From DAOMOD01 sp964526035 (GTDB taxonomy: Bacteria > Pseudomonadota > Gammaproteobacteria > Xanthomonadales > BPKI01), in the NCBI GenBank assembly GCA_964526035.1, contig CAZGKE010000134.1, positions 1-9,689 of the forward strand: a DNA stretch of 9,689 nucleotides, given 5' to 3'. The position numbers and the translations under genes were made by a program. Under the pieces are notes generated by a model. The model was not told the DNA's origin and made no database searches. It worked only from the letters and a program-made list of their open reading frames with translations. Positions 1 through 8,498 of the stretch are shown piece after piece. Each line of letters begins with the position of its first letter. Position 1 is the first letter of the stretch.

Positions 1-148
1 GTCCGCGGAAGCGGTTTGACTGCGGAATCTTTTCCTGCGGATAGCGCACCGTGTATTTGGGACGAAGGAAATAGCGCCAGGTCAAGCCCATCCCGACCAG
101 CAGCTCGATCAGCAGAAGGCTCCTGAGGTAATTGACAGCGCGTCTCAT
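1..148 (-). CDS. nuoI: NADH-quinone oxidoreductase subunit I, N-terminal fragment
   Basis: This is the beginning of NuoI, the ferredoxin-like subunit of complex I that holds [4Fe-4S] clusters N6a and N6b and carries electrons from NuoG towards NuoB. Only the first 49 codons are in the window. The translation starts MRRAVNYLRS and contains a hydrophobic/amphipathic segment (LLLIELLVGMGLTW, residues 11-24), followed by RYFLRPKYTVRYPQEK and then PQSNRFRG. This matches the family N-terminus, in which a membrane-surface helix leads into a conserved PQS-RFRG stretch. The two ferredoxin cysteine motifs would come later, outside the window. The ATG (148-146) overlaps the nuoH stop as ATGA. A strong GGAGG (mRNA sense) lies 7 nt upstream inside nuoH, so the gene is probably translated both by coupling and on its own site. 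Confidence 0.93.
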   Translation of the reverse strand, partial: MRRAVNYLRSLLLIELLVGMGLTWRYFLRPKYTVRYPQEKIPQSNRFRG

Positions 149-1173
149 GCCGCAACCTCCGGGCCGATCCAGCCGGCATAGGCCATGCCTGCCGCCACCA
201 GAATCCAGACGATGGTGATTGGAATGAACACCTTCCAGCCGAGGCGCATGATCTGGTCGTAGCGGTAGCGCGGGAACGTCGCGCGGAACCACAGGAACAG
301 GAACATGAAGAACACGCCCTTCACCGCCAGCCACCACCAGCCAGGTGCAGACAGCCAGCCCAGACCGAAGCCCTGGAACGGCGACAGCCAGCCACCGGCA
401 AACAGGACCGCGGTCAGGAAGGAGATCAGGATCATGTTGGCGTATTCGGCAAGGAAGAACACCGCGAACGCCGAACCCGAGTACTCGACGTGGAAACCGG
501 CCACGATCTCCGATTCGCCCTCGGATACGTCGAAGGGCGCGCGGTTCGTCTCCGCCACGCCGGACAGGAAATAGATCACGAACAGGGGCAGCAGGGGCAG
601 CCAGAACCAGTTCAGCGGACCGTAGCCGCCGCTCTGCGCCAGCACGATTTCGGAGAGGTTGAGCGATCCTGCCGCCACCAGCACGCCTACCAGGGCAAAG
701 CCCATGGCGATCTCGTACGACACCACCTGTGCAGCGGAACGCATGGCGCCGAGGAACGCATATTTTGAGTTGGACGCCCAGCCGGCGAGAATGATGCCGT
801 AGACGCTCATCGAGGTCATCGCCAGCAGGAACAGCAGGCCGGCGTTGATGTCCGCCAGCACCACGCCCTGATCGAACGGGATTACCGCCCAGGCCACGAA
901 GGCCGGCGCCAGCGCCAGGACCGGTGCCAGATAGAACAGGAAGCGGTTGGCATTGGACGGCACCACCACTTCCTTGAGCAGCAGCTTGATGACGTCGGCA
1001 AACGGCTGCAGCAGACCCATCGGGCCGATGTAGACCGGACCCTTGCGCACCTGCATGAAGCCGATGACCTTGCGCTCCATCAGCGTGTAGAAAGCTACGG
1101 CAATCGTCAGCGGCAGGATGATGGCGACGATTTTCGCCAGTATCCAGGCCACGGCCAGCAGATCGTCGAGCAT
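145..1173 (-). CDS. nuoH: NADH-quinone oxidoreductase subunit H (membrane heel subunit)
   Basis: NuoH (342 aa) is the multi-helix inner-membrane subunit that joins the membrane arm to the peripheral arm and forms much of the quinone chamber with NuoB and NuoD. The sequence is hydrophobic with about eight membrane segments. It shows the family signatures MERKVIGFMQVRKGPVYIGP (residues 32-51) followed by GLLQPFADVIKLLLKE (53-68), and AETNRAPFDVSEGESE (207-222) followed by AGFHVEYSG (225-233). The acidic residues of that second loop are the ones linked in the family to quinone chemistry and coupling. Length is normal. The ATG at 1173-1171 shares its first base with the nuoG stop (TGATG), with GAGGAG 9 nt upstream. 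A longer in-frame reading back to 1557 is out-of-frame nuoG sequence and was not used. The stop overlaps the nuoI start by 4 nt. Confidence 0.97.
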   Translation of the reverse strand: MLDDLLAVAWILAKIVAIILPLTIAVAFYTLMERKVIGFMQVRKGPVYIGPMGLLQPFADVIKLLLKEVVVPSNANRFLFYLAPVLALAPAFVAWAVIPFDQGVVLADINAGLLFLLAMTSMSVYGIILAGWASNSKYAFLGAMRSAAQVVSYEIAMGFALVGVLVAAGSLNLSEIVLAQSGGYGPLNWFWLPLLPLFVIYFLSGVAETNRAPFDVSEGESEIVAGFHVEYSGSAFAVFFLAEYANMILISFLTAVLFAGGWLSPFQGFGLGWLSAPGWWWLAVKGVFFMFLFLWFRATFPRYRYDQIMRLGWKVFIPITIVWILVAAGMAYAGWIGPEVAA

Positions 1174-3545
1174 CAGTCGCTGCTCCTCTCGATCTTCGCG
1201 ATGCGCAACCGCGCTGTCGGACCGATGCCTGCGGTCGATGCCTGCGCCGCAACGATCCACGCACCGCCCTGCGGCACCGCGCTGTCCACACGAACCGGCA
1301 ATTCGAGAACACAGTCCTCGCCGGTCACCTGCGCTTCGCCACCCTGGCCCAGACCCAGGGCAAGGGCGTCCTGCGGATGCAGCGTGACTCCGGGCGGGCA
1401 GCCAAGCGGTGTCTCCTGCAGGGGCGCCGCGCGGCGCACCACTGCATCGATGGAATAGATCGGTACCGTGGAAATGCGCTCCAGCCCTTCGCCGGAGCGC
1501 TCCGCCTGCGTCGCCGGATTGAACTCCGCAGGACCGGGTGAGGCAGCCTCCAGGCACTCAGCCATCTGCCCACGCAAGCCGGCCAGATCGAGGAAATCGA
1601 AACCGTCGATGCCAAGCTCGCCCCCCAACGCGCGCAGCACGCGCCAGCCCGGACGGGCCTCGCCTGGCGGCTTGACGGCGACGCCCACGCTTTGCACCAC
1701 GCCATCGAGATTGATCAGGGTCGCATCGATCTCGGGGAACAGGCCTACGGGAATCACGATGTCGGCGTGTTCACGCAACGCCTCACCGAGATAGCCACTG
1801 AACGCGATCACCCGCGTGGCGCCGGCCAGCGCGCGCAGCGACGCGGCGCCATCGGCGAAATCCTCGGGCGCTTCGCTGCCGTACAGAACCAGCGTATGCG
1901 GCGGATCGACCAGCATTTCAGCAACGTTGCGCCCCACGGCCCCGATCGGTGCGCCGCCGGCAGCGCGATGCGGTACCGCACCATAGCGCCAAGCCCCCAC
2001 GGCGTTGGCGCCCGCAGGCACTTCGTTGAAGGCGGCACCGGTGAGCTTGGCCAGTGCTCGCGCCAGGTATCGCAGCAGCGAAGCCTGTGGATGCTGCACC
2101 GCAAAGTCGCCGAACACGATGGTTGCCGACTGGCCCTGCTTGAGCCCGTCGGCAATGCGTCGCGCCGCCTGGTCCATATCGGCCTTGACCACGTCGGGTA
2201 CGCGGCCACCGGCCAGCTCCAGAACGCCGGCAAGAAGGCCGGGAAGACGCGACGGCAACGCCACGATTTCCGCAGCGTGCTCGTAGTGCGTTGGCTGGGC
2301 CAGCGAGTTCAGGGCGAACACCTTGGCACCGGCCATCCATGCCTTGCGGATGCGATGACCCAGAAGCGGCTGATCGAGCCGCGGATGCCCGCCAATGATG
2401 AAGATGGTGTCGCTGAACTGGACGTCGGCGAGGCTGCGCTCAAAGCGCGGCTCCGCAGGCGCCGCATCCTGGTCGGCAAAGTCCAACTGACGAAGTCGGT
2501 GGTCGATGCTGTTCGATCCGAGCCCGCGCAGCAAGGCCTGCAGCAGGAACAGTTCCTCGCAGCTGGTCGCGGGTGAGACCAGGGCACCGATTTCCGAGCC
2601 CGCTTCGCGCAGCGCGGTCGCACTGGCAGCCATCACGTCGTCCCACGAGACATTGCGCAGACGTCCGTCCTGCCGGAGCATCGGCCGCAGCAGCCGATCA
2701 TCAGCCTGCAGCCCGGTATGACTCCAGCGATCGCGATCGGACAGCCAGTTTTCGTTGATTGCCTCATTGTCACGGGGAACGCTGCGCAGGACCTCGCCGC
2801 GACGGGTATGCAGAAAGAGGTTGGAACCCAGCGCGTCGTGGTAGCCGATCGAATCGCGCGCGATCAGCTCCCAGGCGCGGGCGCGGAATCGGAACGGCTT
2901 GTTGGTCAAAGCGCCAACCGGGCATATGTCGATGATGTTGCCCTGCAGCTCGGAGCCCAGCGACTTGCCGATATAGGTCCCGATCTCGAGGTGCTCGCCG
3001 CGGTTCATGCCACCCAGTTCATGGGTGCCGGCAATCTCGCCGAGAAAACGCACGCAGCGCGTGCACTGGATGCAGCGGGTCATTTCCGTGGACACCAGCG
3101 GACCGAGATTCTCGTCGGCCAGGACGCGCTTGCGCTCGCTGAAGCGGCTGATCGAGCGACCGTAACCGAGCGACAGGTCCTGCAGTTCGCATTCGCCGCC
3201 CTGGTCGCAGATCGGGCAATCCAGCGGATGGTTGATCAGCAGGAACTCCATCACCCCGCGCTGCGCGTCGAGCGCGCGGCGCGACTGCGTATACACGCGC
3301 ATCCCTTCCATCACCGGGGTGGCGCAGGCGGGCATCGGCTTGGGCGCTTTCTCCACATCGACCAGGCACATGCGGCAATTGGCTGCGATCGAGAGTTTCT
3401 CGTGGTAGCAGAAGCGCGGAATGGGGATCCCGGCCTTGTCCGCCGCCTGGATGATCATCGCGCCCTTGGGCACCTGCATCGCCTCGCCGTCGATCTCGAT
3501 GTTGACCAGATCGGGCGCCGTGTTGTTGGTGGGCTGGGCGCTCAT
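1173..3545 (-). CDS. nuoG: NADH-quinone oxidoreductase subunit G (iron-sulfur subunit, N7-lacking type)
   Basis: NuoG (790 aa) is the large subunit of the NADH-oxidising module. The N-terminal ferredoxin domain (about 13-95) carries the [2Fe-2S] N1b ligands C46, C57, C60 and C74. The next motif, HPLDCPICDQGGEC, gives H106, C110, C113 and C119 for N5. C158, C161, C164 (CIQCTRC) and C208 (CPVGAL) are the N4 ligands. From about residue 220 on comes a degenerate molybdopterin-oxidoreductase-like domain, with a C-terminal segment (about 695-785) resembling the dinucleotide-binding fold. The CxxCxxxC motif for extra cluster N7, present in E. coli NuoG, is absent: the corresponding stretch around 225-275 has no cysteine. 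The ATG at 3545-3543 overlaps the nuoF stop (ATGA) and has GGAGGT 6 nt upstream in mRNA. An in-frame reading back to 3644 lacks ferredoxin-like sequence and overlaps nuoF, so it was rejected. Confidence 0.97.
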   Translation of the reverse strand: MSAQPTNNTAPDLVNIEIDGEAMQVPKGAMIIQAADKAGIPIPRFCYHEKLSIAANCRMCLVDVEKAPKPMPACATPVMEGMRVYTQSRRALDAQRGVMEFLLINHPLDCPICDQGGECELQDLSLGYGRSISRFSERKRVLADENLGPLVSTEMTRCIQCTRCVRFLGEIAGTHELGGMNRGEHLEIGTYIGKSLGSELQGNIIDICPVGALTNKPFRFRARAWELIARDSIGYHDALGSNLFLHTRRGEVLRSVPRDNEAINENWLSDRDRWSHTGLQADDRLLRPMLRQDGRLRNVSWDDVMAASATALREAGSEIGALVSPATSCEELFLLQALLRGLGSNSIDHRLRQLDFADQDAAPAEPRFERSLADVQFSDTIFIIGGHPRLDQPLLGHRIRKAWMAGAKVFALNSLAQPTHYEHAAEIVALPSRLPGLLAGVLELAGGRVPDVVKADMDQAARRIADGLKQGQSATIVFGDFAVQHPQASLLRYLARALAKLTGAAFNEVPAGANAVGAWRYGAVPHRAAGGAPIGAVGRNVAEMLVDPPHTLVLYGSEAPEDFADGAASLRALAGATRVIAFSGYLGEALREHADIVIPVGLFPEIDATLINLDGVVQSVGVAVKPPGEARPGWRVLRALGGELGIDGFDFLDLAGLRGQMAECLEAASPGPAEFNPATQAERSGEGLERISTVPIYSIDAVVRRAAPLQETPLGCPPGVTLHPQDALALGLGQGGEAQVTGEDCVLELPVRVDSAVPQGGAWIVAAQASTAGIGPTARLRIAKIERSSD

Positions 3546-4855
3546 GCCGCCACCTCCACGCTGCCGTCCACGATCGAACGACCGTGAACGATGAAGTGCT
3601 CGAATTCCGCCCAGTAGTGCCTCAGCATGCCTTGGACCGGCCACGCCGCGGCTTCGCCGAAGGCGCAGATGGTGTGGCCTTCGATCTGCCCTGCGGCACT
3701 CTTCAGAAGGTGCAGGTCATCCATGCTCGCCTTGCCTTCGACGATGCGACTCAGCACGCGATACATCCAGCCGGTGCCCTCACGGCACGGCGTGCACTGG
3801 CCACAGCTTTCCGCGTAGTAGAAGCGTGCAATGCGCTGGCAGGCGCGCACCATGCAGGTGGTCTCGTCCATGACGATGACGGCGCCGGAGCCGAGGCCGG
3901 AGCCGGCCTTCTGCAGACTGTCGTAGTCCATGGTGCAGGCCATCATCGTCTCCCCTGGCAACACCGGCATCGATGATCCCCCGGGGATCACCGCCTTGAG
4001 TCGGCGACCGCCACGTACACCCCCGGCCATCTCCAGGAGTTCGCTGAACGGCGTGCCGAGACGGATCTCGTAGTTGCCTGGCCTGTTGACGTGCCCGGAT
4101 ACCGAGAACACCTTCGGACCGCCGTTGTTGGGCTTGCCCAACTCCAGGAACCACTCGCCGCCGTTGCGAATGATCGCCGGCACCGATGCGTAGGTCTCGG
4201 TGTTGTTGATCGTGGTCGGCTTGCCGTAGAGACCGAAGTTGGCGGGGAACGGCGGCTTGAATCGCGGCATCCCCTTCTTGCCCTCCAGCGATTCCATCAG
4301 CGCGGTTTCCTCGCCGCAGATGTAGGCGCCGGCGCCGAGTACGTTGTGGATTTCCACATCGATGCCGCTGCCCTGGATATCGCGTCCCAGCCAGCCATGC
4401 TCGCGGGCGTCCTTCAGCGCCTGTTCCACGCGCTCGAACGGCTCATGATGGAATTCGCCGCGCAGATAGTTGTAGGCCACCGTCGACCCGGTCGCATAGC
4501 AGGCGATGGCCATGCCCTCCAACACCGCATGGGGGTTGAAGCGGAGAATGTCCCGGTCCTTGCAGGTACCGGGTTCGGACTCGTCGGAATTGCACAGGAT
4601 GTACTTCTGCCCCGGCGCAGAGCGCGGCATGAAGGACCACTTCAGACCGGTGGGGAAACCCGCGCCACCACGACCGCGCAGGGCGCTCGCCTTGACCTGG
4701 TCGATGACGGTCGCAGGATCGGGTTTCTCCGTGAGTATCTTCTTCCACGCCTGCCAGCCACCCGCCTTGAGATAGCTCTCATACGACCAAGGCTGATCGA
4801 AGTGCAGCGTCGTGTTGACGACGTTGTGGGCCTGGGGTGCGGGTCCGTAGGGCAT
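3542..4855 (-). CDS. nuoF: NADH-quinone oxidoreductase subunit F (NADH/FMN-binding)
   Basis: NuoF (437 aa) binds NADH and FMN and holds cluster N3; it is the electron entry point of complex I on the cytoplasmic side. The glycine-rich stretch LRGRGGAGFPTGLKW (about 59-73) and GAGAYICGEETAL (174-186) form the FMN and NADH sites. The N3 [4Fe-4S] ligands are C351, C354 and C357 (SCGQCTPCREG) plus C397 (HTICAFGEA). A SLBB-like segment (about 248-290) precedes them. The length is usual for the family. The start is well fixed: the nuoE stop lies in frame 30 nt upstream with no other start codon between them. The nearest ribosome-binding-like sequence, GAGAAG, is weak and 12 nt away, so translation may depend partly on coupling to nuoE. 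The stop overlaps the nuoG ATG. Confidence 0.98.
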   Translation of the reverse strand: MPYGPAPQAHNVVNTTLHFDQPWSYESYLKAGGWQAWKKILTEKPDPATVIDQVKASALRGRGGAGFPTGLKWSFMPRSAPGQKYILCNSDESEPGTCKDRDILRFNPHAVLEGMAIACYATGSTVAYNYLRGEFHHEPFERVEQALKDAREHGWLGRDIQGSGIDVEIHNVLGAGAYICGEETALMESLEGKKGMPRFKPPFPANFGLYGKPTTINNTETYASVPAIIRNGGEWFLELGKPNNGGPKVFSVSGHVNRPGNYEIRLGTPFSELLEMAGGVRGGRRLKAVIPGGSSMPVLPGETMMACTMDYDSLQKAGSGLGSGAVIVMDETTCMVRACQRIARFYYAESCGQCTPCREGTGWMYRVLSRIVEGKASMDDLHLLKSAAGQIEGHTICAFGEAAAWPVQGMLRHYWAEFEHFIVHGRSIVDGSVEVAA

Positions 4856-4885
4856 GTCGGTCTGTGTCTTCTCGTTTCCAGCGCG

Positions 4886-5413
4886 TCAGTCGAGCTTGTC
4901 CAGCAACTCGTCCACCTTCTCGAGGGTCAGCTGCTCGTGATAGTGGCCGTCGATCACCATCATCGGCGCGCCGCAGCAGGCGGCGAGGCACTCCTCTTCC
5001 TTCTTGAGGTAGATGCGTCCATCGCCCGAGCTTTCGCCGAGCCGCACGCCTAGCTTGTTTTCGCAGTGACGGACGATGTCCTCGGCACCGTTCAGCCAGC
5101 ACGAGATGTTGGTGCAAATGGCCACGTTGTGACGCCCGACCGGCGCGAGCTCGAACATCGAATAGAACGTTGCGACTTCATAGGCCCACACCGGCTGGAT
5201 GTCGAGATACTTCGCGACCGCCGCGATGAGTTCATCGCTCAGATAGCCGCCGTTCTGCTCCTGCGCCGCGAACAGCCCCTGGATCACCGCCGAGCGCTTC
5301 CGCTCCGGTGGAAACTTGGCCATCCAGTGGTCGATGTGGGCGCGCGTGCCCTCGCTCAGCACGTTTGTCGGGTCGACATCCTTGACCGCCTCGAAGTTGC
5401 CGGTGGCTTTCAT
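4886..5413 (-). CDS. nuoE: NADH-quinone oxidoreductase subunit E ([2Fe-2S] thioredoxin-like)
   Basis: NuoE (175 aa) is the thioredoxin-fold [2Fe-2S] subunit of the NADH module, paired with NuoF; it holds cluster N1a. The ligands are visible as C100 and C105 (AICTNISC) and C142 and C146 (ECLAACCGAP). The helical N-terminal part contains the family stretch AAQEQNGGYLS (about 49-59) and PVWAYEVATFYSMF (74-87). The start chosen is the ATG at 5413-5411, giving MKATGNFEAV, because a clear GAGGT lies 7 nt upstream and the protein then has the family length. The open frame continues back to 5503 within the nuoD end, but that would add 30 unconserved residues. It is separated from nuoD by 58 nt, the longest gap within the nuo genes here. 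Confidence 0.97.
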   Translation of the reverse strand: MKATGNFEAVKDVDPTNVLSEGTRAHIDHWMAKFPPERKRSAVIQGLFAAQEQNGGYLSDELIAAVAKYLDIQPVWAYEVATFYSMFELAPVGRHNVAICTNISCWLNGAEDIVRHCENKLGVRLGESSGDGRIYLKKEEECLAACCGAPMMVIDGHYHEQLTLEKVDELLDKLD

Positions 5414-5471
5414 GAGCAATACCTCGGGACCCGGGACGAACCGCAGGCAGCCATAGCTGCGCCAGGGGAAG
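5414..5471 (-). other. nuoD-nuoE spacer with a short hairpin
   Basis: These 58 nt separate the nuoD stop from the nuoE start. Positions 5447-5460 form a perfect 5-bp inverted repeat (GCAGC / GCTGC, 4-nt loop), followed in mRNA sense by a GC-rich stretch and the nuoE ribosome binding site. There is no T-tract, so it is not an intrinsic terminator. The hairpin is small enough to be chance; a role in mRNA stability or processing is only a possibility. Confidence 0.4.
5421..5425 (-). promoter_or_regulatory. Ribosome binding site of nuoE
   Basis: In mRNA sense this reads GAGGT, 7 nt ahead of the ATG at 5413-5411. It decides the nuoE start in favour of MKATGN over the in-frame upstream codon at 5503, which lies inside nuoD. 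Confidence 0.75.
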
Positions 5472-6730
<1,259 letters not shown>

Positions 6731-6734
<4 letters not shown>

Positions 6735-7465
6735 GGCTTGCTCCCTTCGGCCGCGCTGCTCGCTTCAGCCTGCGCCTGCTCGTAGCGGGAGTCGTGCCGC
6801 ACCACGCGCGGTACCAGCACGCGCGGCTCGATGGTCACCGGTTCGTACACCACTCTGCCCTTCTCCGGATCGAAGCGCACTTCAACGTTGCCGATGAGCG
6901 GGAAATCCTTGCGGAACGGATGACCCACGAACCCATAGTCGGTGAGAAGGCGACGCAGATCGGGATGACCTTCGAAAATGACCCCGAAGAGATCGAATGC
7001 CTCACGTTCGAACCAGTTGGCGACCGGCCAGACGGGGGTCAGCGAGGGCACTACCGGAAGGTCGTCGTCGGGCGCGAAGCAGCGCAGGCGCAGACGCCGA
7101 TTCCTTGCAATCGACATCAGGTGCACGACCACCGCGAAGCGGTTGGGGATGTCGGTGCCGGTCGGCCGGTCCTCCCAGCGGAAGCGTCCGGGCCCCGCGG
7201 CGCCCTCGACGCCGCGCGAAAAGCCGCTCGAACTGACGTCGGCGACGTCCCATTCAGCATCGCCATAGCCGAGATAGTCGACCCCGCAGACGTCGATCAG
7301 CTGTTCGAAGGCGAATTCGGGATCGTCACGGAGGGTTCGCGCCACTTCCGAAAGGTGATCGGCACTGACTTCCAGAGTGACCATGTCCAGGCCTTCCCGG
7401 CAGCTCAGCAGCTTGCCCGAGAAGCGCGCGTTCAGGATTTCCACGAATGAGACTGGCTCGGTCAT
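6731..7465 (-). CDS. nuoC: NADH-quinone oxidoreductase subunit C (30-kDa type)
   Basis: NuoC (244 aa) is a cluster-free scaffold subunit of the connecting module, contacting NuoD and NuoB. The diagnostic core is near the middle to C-terminus: NWFEREAFDLFGVIFEGHPD (150-169) followed by LRRLLTDYGFVGHPFRKDFP (170-189), then a tail ending in GSKP. Compared with plain family members there is an additional loop at about residues 67-108 (GYGDAEWDVADVSSSGFSRG onwards), rich in acidic and glycine residues, between CGVDYL and the strand NRFAVVVHL. I recall a similar insertion in xanthomonad NuoC proteins; this is from memory. The gene is 9 nt after nuoB. No good ribosome binding site is visible ahead of the ATG, which suggests coupling to nuoB translation. 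The stop overlaps the nuoD start. Confidence 0.97.
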
Positions 7466-7474
7466 GGTCAGGGC

Positions 7475-8008
7475 TCAACGCGCGATGGTGTGGGTGCGAC
7501 GGATCTTTTTCTGCAGCTGCAGAATCCCGTAGATCAGCGCCTCCGCAGTGGGAGGACAACCCGGCACGTAGACATCCACCGGCACCACACGATCGCAGCC
7601 GCGCACGACCGCGTAGGAATAGTGATAGTAGCCGCCACCGTTGGCGCAGGAACCCATCGAAATCACCCATTTGGGTTCGGGCATCTGGTCGTATACCTTG
7701 CGCAGCGCAGGCGCCATCTTGTTGACCAGGGTTCCCGCCACGATCATCACGTCCGACTGACGTGGCGAAGCACGGAAGATCACGCCGAAGCGATCGGTAT
7801 CCAGGCGCGCCATGCCGGCATGCATCATCTCGACCGCGCAGCAGGCAAGCCCGAAGGTCATCGGCCACATGGAACCGGTGCGCGCCCAGTTGACCAGGGC
7901 GTCGAGACTGGTGGTCACGAATCCCCGTTCCAGCAGCGGGTTGTCGCCGCCGGGACGCAGGATGTCATCGACGACCCCGACCGGCGCCGGGTTATGGAAC
8001 ATGCTCAT
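7475..8008 (-). CDS. nuoB: NADH-quinone oxidoreductase subunit B (cluster N2)
   Basis: NuoB (177 aa) holds the terminal [4Fe-4S] cluster N2, which passes electrons to quinone. The cluster signature is complete: the tandem cysteines of FGLACCAVEMM (about 52-62), the cysteine of ISMGSCANGGG and the cysteine of VYVPGCPPTAEA. RASPRQSDVMIVAGT, another family hallmark, lies between them. It is the short form, without the longer C-terminal tail of E. coli NuoB. Two in-frame ATGs lie two codons apart (8008 and 8002), each with its own purine-rich sequence 7 nt upstream in mRNA (GGGAG and GAGGG). The first was chosen, but the choice changes only two residues. The gap from nuoA is 4 nt. Confidence 0.97.
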   Translation of the reverse strand: MSMFHNPAPVGVVDDILRPGGDNPLLERGFVTTSLDALVNWARTGSMWPMTFGLACCAVEMMHAGMARLDTDRFGVIFRASPRQSDVMIVAGTLVNKMAPALRKVYDQMPEPKWVISMGSCANGGGYYHYSYAVVRGCDRVVPVDVYVPGCPPTAEALIYGILQLQKKIRRTHTIAR

Positions 8009-8012
8009 GCCC

Positions 8013-8369
8013 TCACTCCCATTCCAGCGCCCCCTTCTTCCATTCGTAGATGAAGCCGATCACCAGCACGCCGAGGAAGATGGCCATGGCGATGAACGGT
8101 ACCGGGCCCATGTCGCGGAACACCACCGCCCAGGGAAACAGGAAGGCAATCTCCAGATCGAAGATGATGAACAGGATGGCGACCAGGTAGAAGCGCACGT
8201 CGAACTTCAGGCGCGCGTCCTCGAAGGCCTCGAATCCGCACTCGTACGGCGAGAGCTTTTCGGGATTGGGGCGGCGCGGGCCGAGCAGAGAGCCCAGCGC
8301 CAGCAACAGCAGTCCCATGGCGGTGGACACCATCAGGAAGATCAGGATTGGCAGGTATTCGGCCAGCAC
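8013..8369 (-). CDS. nuoA: NADH-quinone oxidoreductase subunit A
   Basis: NuoA (118 aa) is a three-helix inner-membrane subunit of complex I, located beside NuoH at the junction of the two arms. Membrane segments are at about 7-30, 60-82 and 90-109. The conserved loop SPYECGFEAFEDAR (40-53), with its cysteine, and FDVRFYLVAILFIIFDLEIA (56-75), with D71 and E73 in the second helix, are the family signatures; the ending EWKKGALEWE is also typical. The start is a GTG at 8369-8367, giving (M)LAEYLPILIF. It is supported by a full GGAGGT 8 nt upstream in mRNA and by the normal family length. The frame stays open to 8459, but those 30 residues are low-complexity and unlike the family. The stop is 4 nt ahead of nuoB. 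Confidence 0.96.
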   Translation of the reverse strand: MLAEYLPILIFLMVSTAMGLLLLALGSLLGPRRPNPEKLSPYECGFEAFEDARLKFDVRFYLVAILFIIFDLEIAFLFPWAVVFRDMGPVPFIAMAIFLGVLVIGFIYEWKKGALEWE

Positions 8370-8377
8370 GCGAAACG

Positions 8378-8383
8378 ACCTCC
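8378..8383 (-). promoter_or_regulatory. Ribosome binding site of nuoA (decides a GTG start)
   Basis: In mRNA sense this reads GGAGGT, a complete match to the core Shine-Dalgarno sequence, with an 8-nt spacer to the GTG at 8369-8367. It fixes nuoA at the non-ATG codon, where a longest-frame rule would start at 8459. Confidence 0.85.
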
Positions 8384-8391
8384 GCACCGTA

Positions 8392-8457
8392 CCAGCCGGC
8401 GCATCAGCAGGTGCCTGAAGACTCCCTCCAGGAGGCTTCACGCGGGTTCCAGCCGGC
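8392..8457 (-). repeat. 9-bp direct repeat flanking the leader hairpin
   Basis: The sequence CCAGCCGGC occurs at 8392-8400 and again at 8449-8457, 57 bp apart. The second copy overlaps one arm of the nested inverted repeat by three bases, so the copies roughly bracket that element. In such GC-rich DNA a 9-bp match could be chance. Confidence 0.35.
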
Positions 8458-8463
8458 ACCTGC
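8407..8463 (-). repeat. Nested inverted repeat in the nuoA leader
   Basis: The outer arms are a perfect 9-bp pair, GCAGGTGCC at 8407-8415 and GGCACCTGC at 8455-8463. Inside lies a second stem: 8416-8420 pairs with 8436-8440 and 8422-8425 with 8431-8434, around one A/G mismatch and a 5-nt loop. The inner stem abuts one outer arm directly, leaving an unpaired segment (8441-8454) on the other side. The whole could fold as a long, bulged hairpin in the nuoA mRNA, ending 23 nt before the ribosome binding site. No T-tract follows it. Its function is unknown; a regulatory or mRNA-stabilising element is inferred only. Confidence 0.55.
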
Positions 8464-8498
8464 GTCAGGAAATCACGGGCTCCGCCGCGGTTTCAGGA

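Noticed and set aside
2718..3587. 289-codon open frame on the plus strand
   Set aside because: It is antisense to the most conserved, cysteine-rich part of nuoG. No ribosome binding site or domain was recognised.
3546..3644. Longer nuoG starting at 3644 inside nuoF
   Set aside because: The extra residues read through the nuoF end in another frame and look unlike NuoG. The ATG at 3545 has GGAGGT and an ATGA overlap.
4091..5053. 320-codon open frame on the plus strand
   Set aside because: It is antisense to nuoF and nuoE, whose products are unambiguous. The His/Arg/Val-rich composition is typical of a reverse-strand shadow.
8386..8394. Extended -10 promoter-like sequence TGGTACGGT (minus strand)
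   Set aside because: It matches the -10 consensus poorly, has no -35 partner, and would place the transcript start in the nuoA ribosome binding site.
8370..8459. Longer nuoA starting at a GTG at 8459
   Set aside because: The 30 added residues are unlike NuoA, and the GTG at 8369 has an ideal ribosome binding site and gives the normal length.
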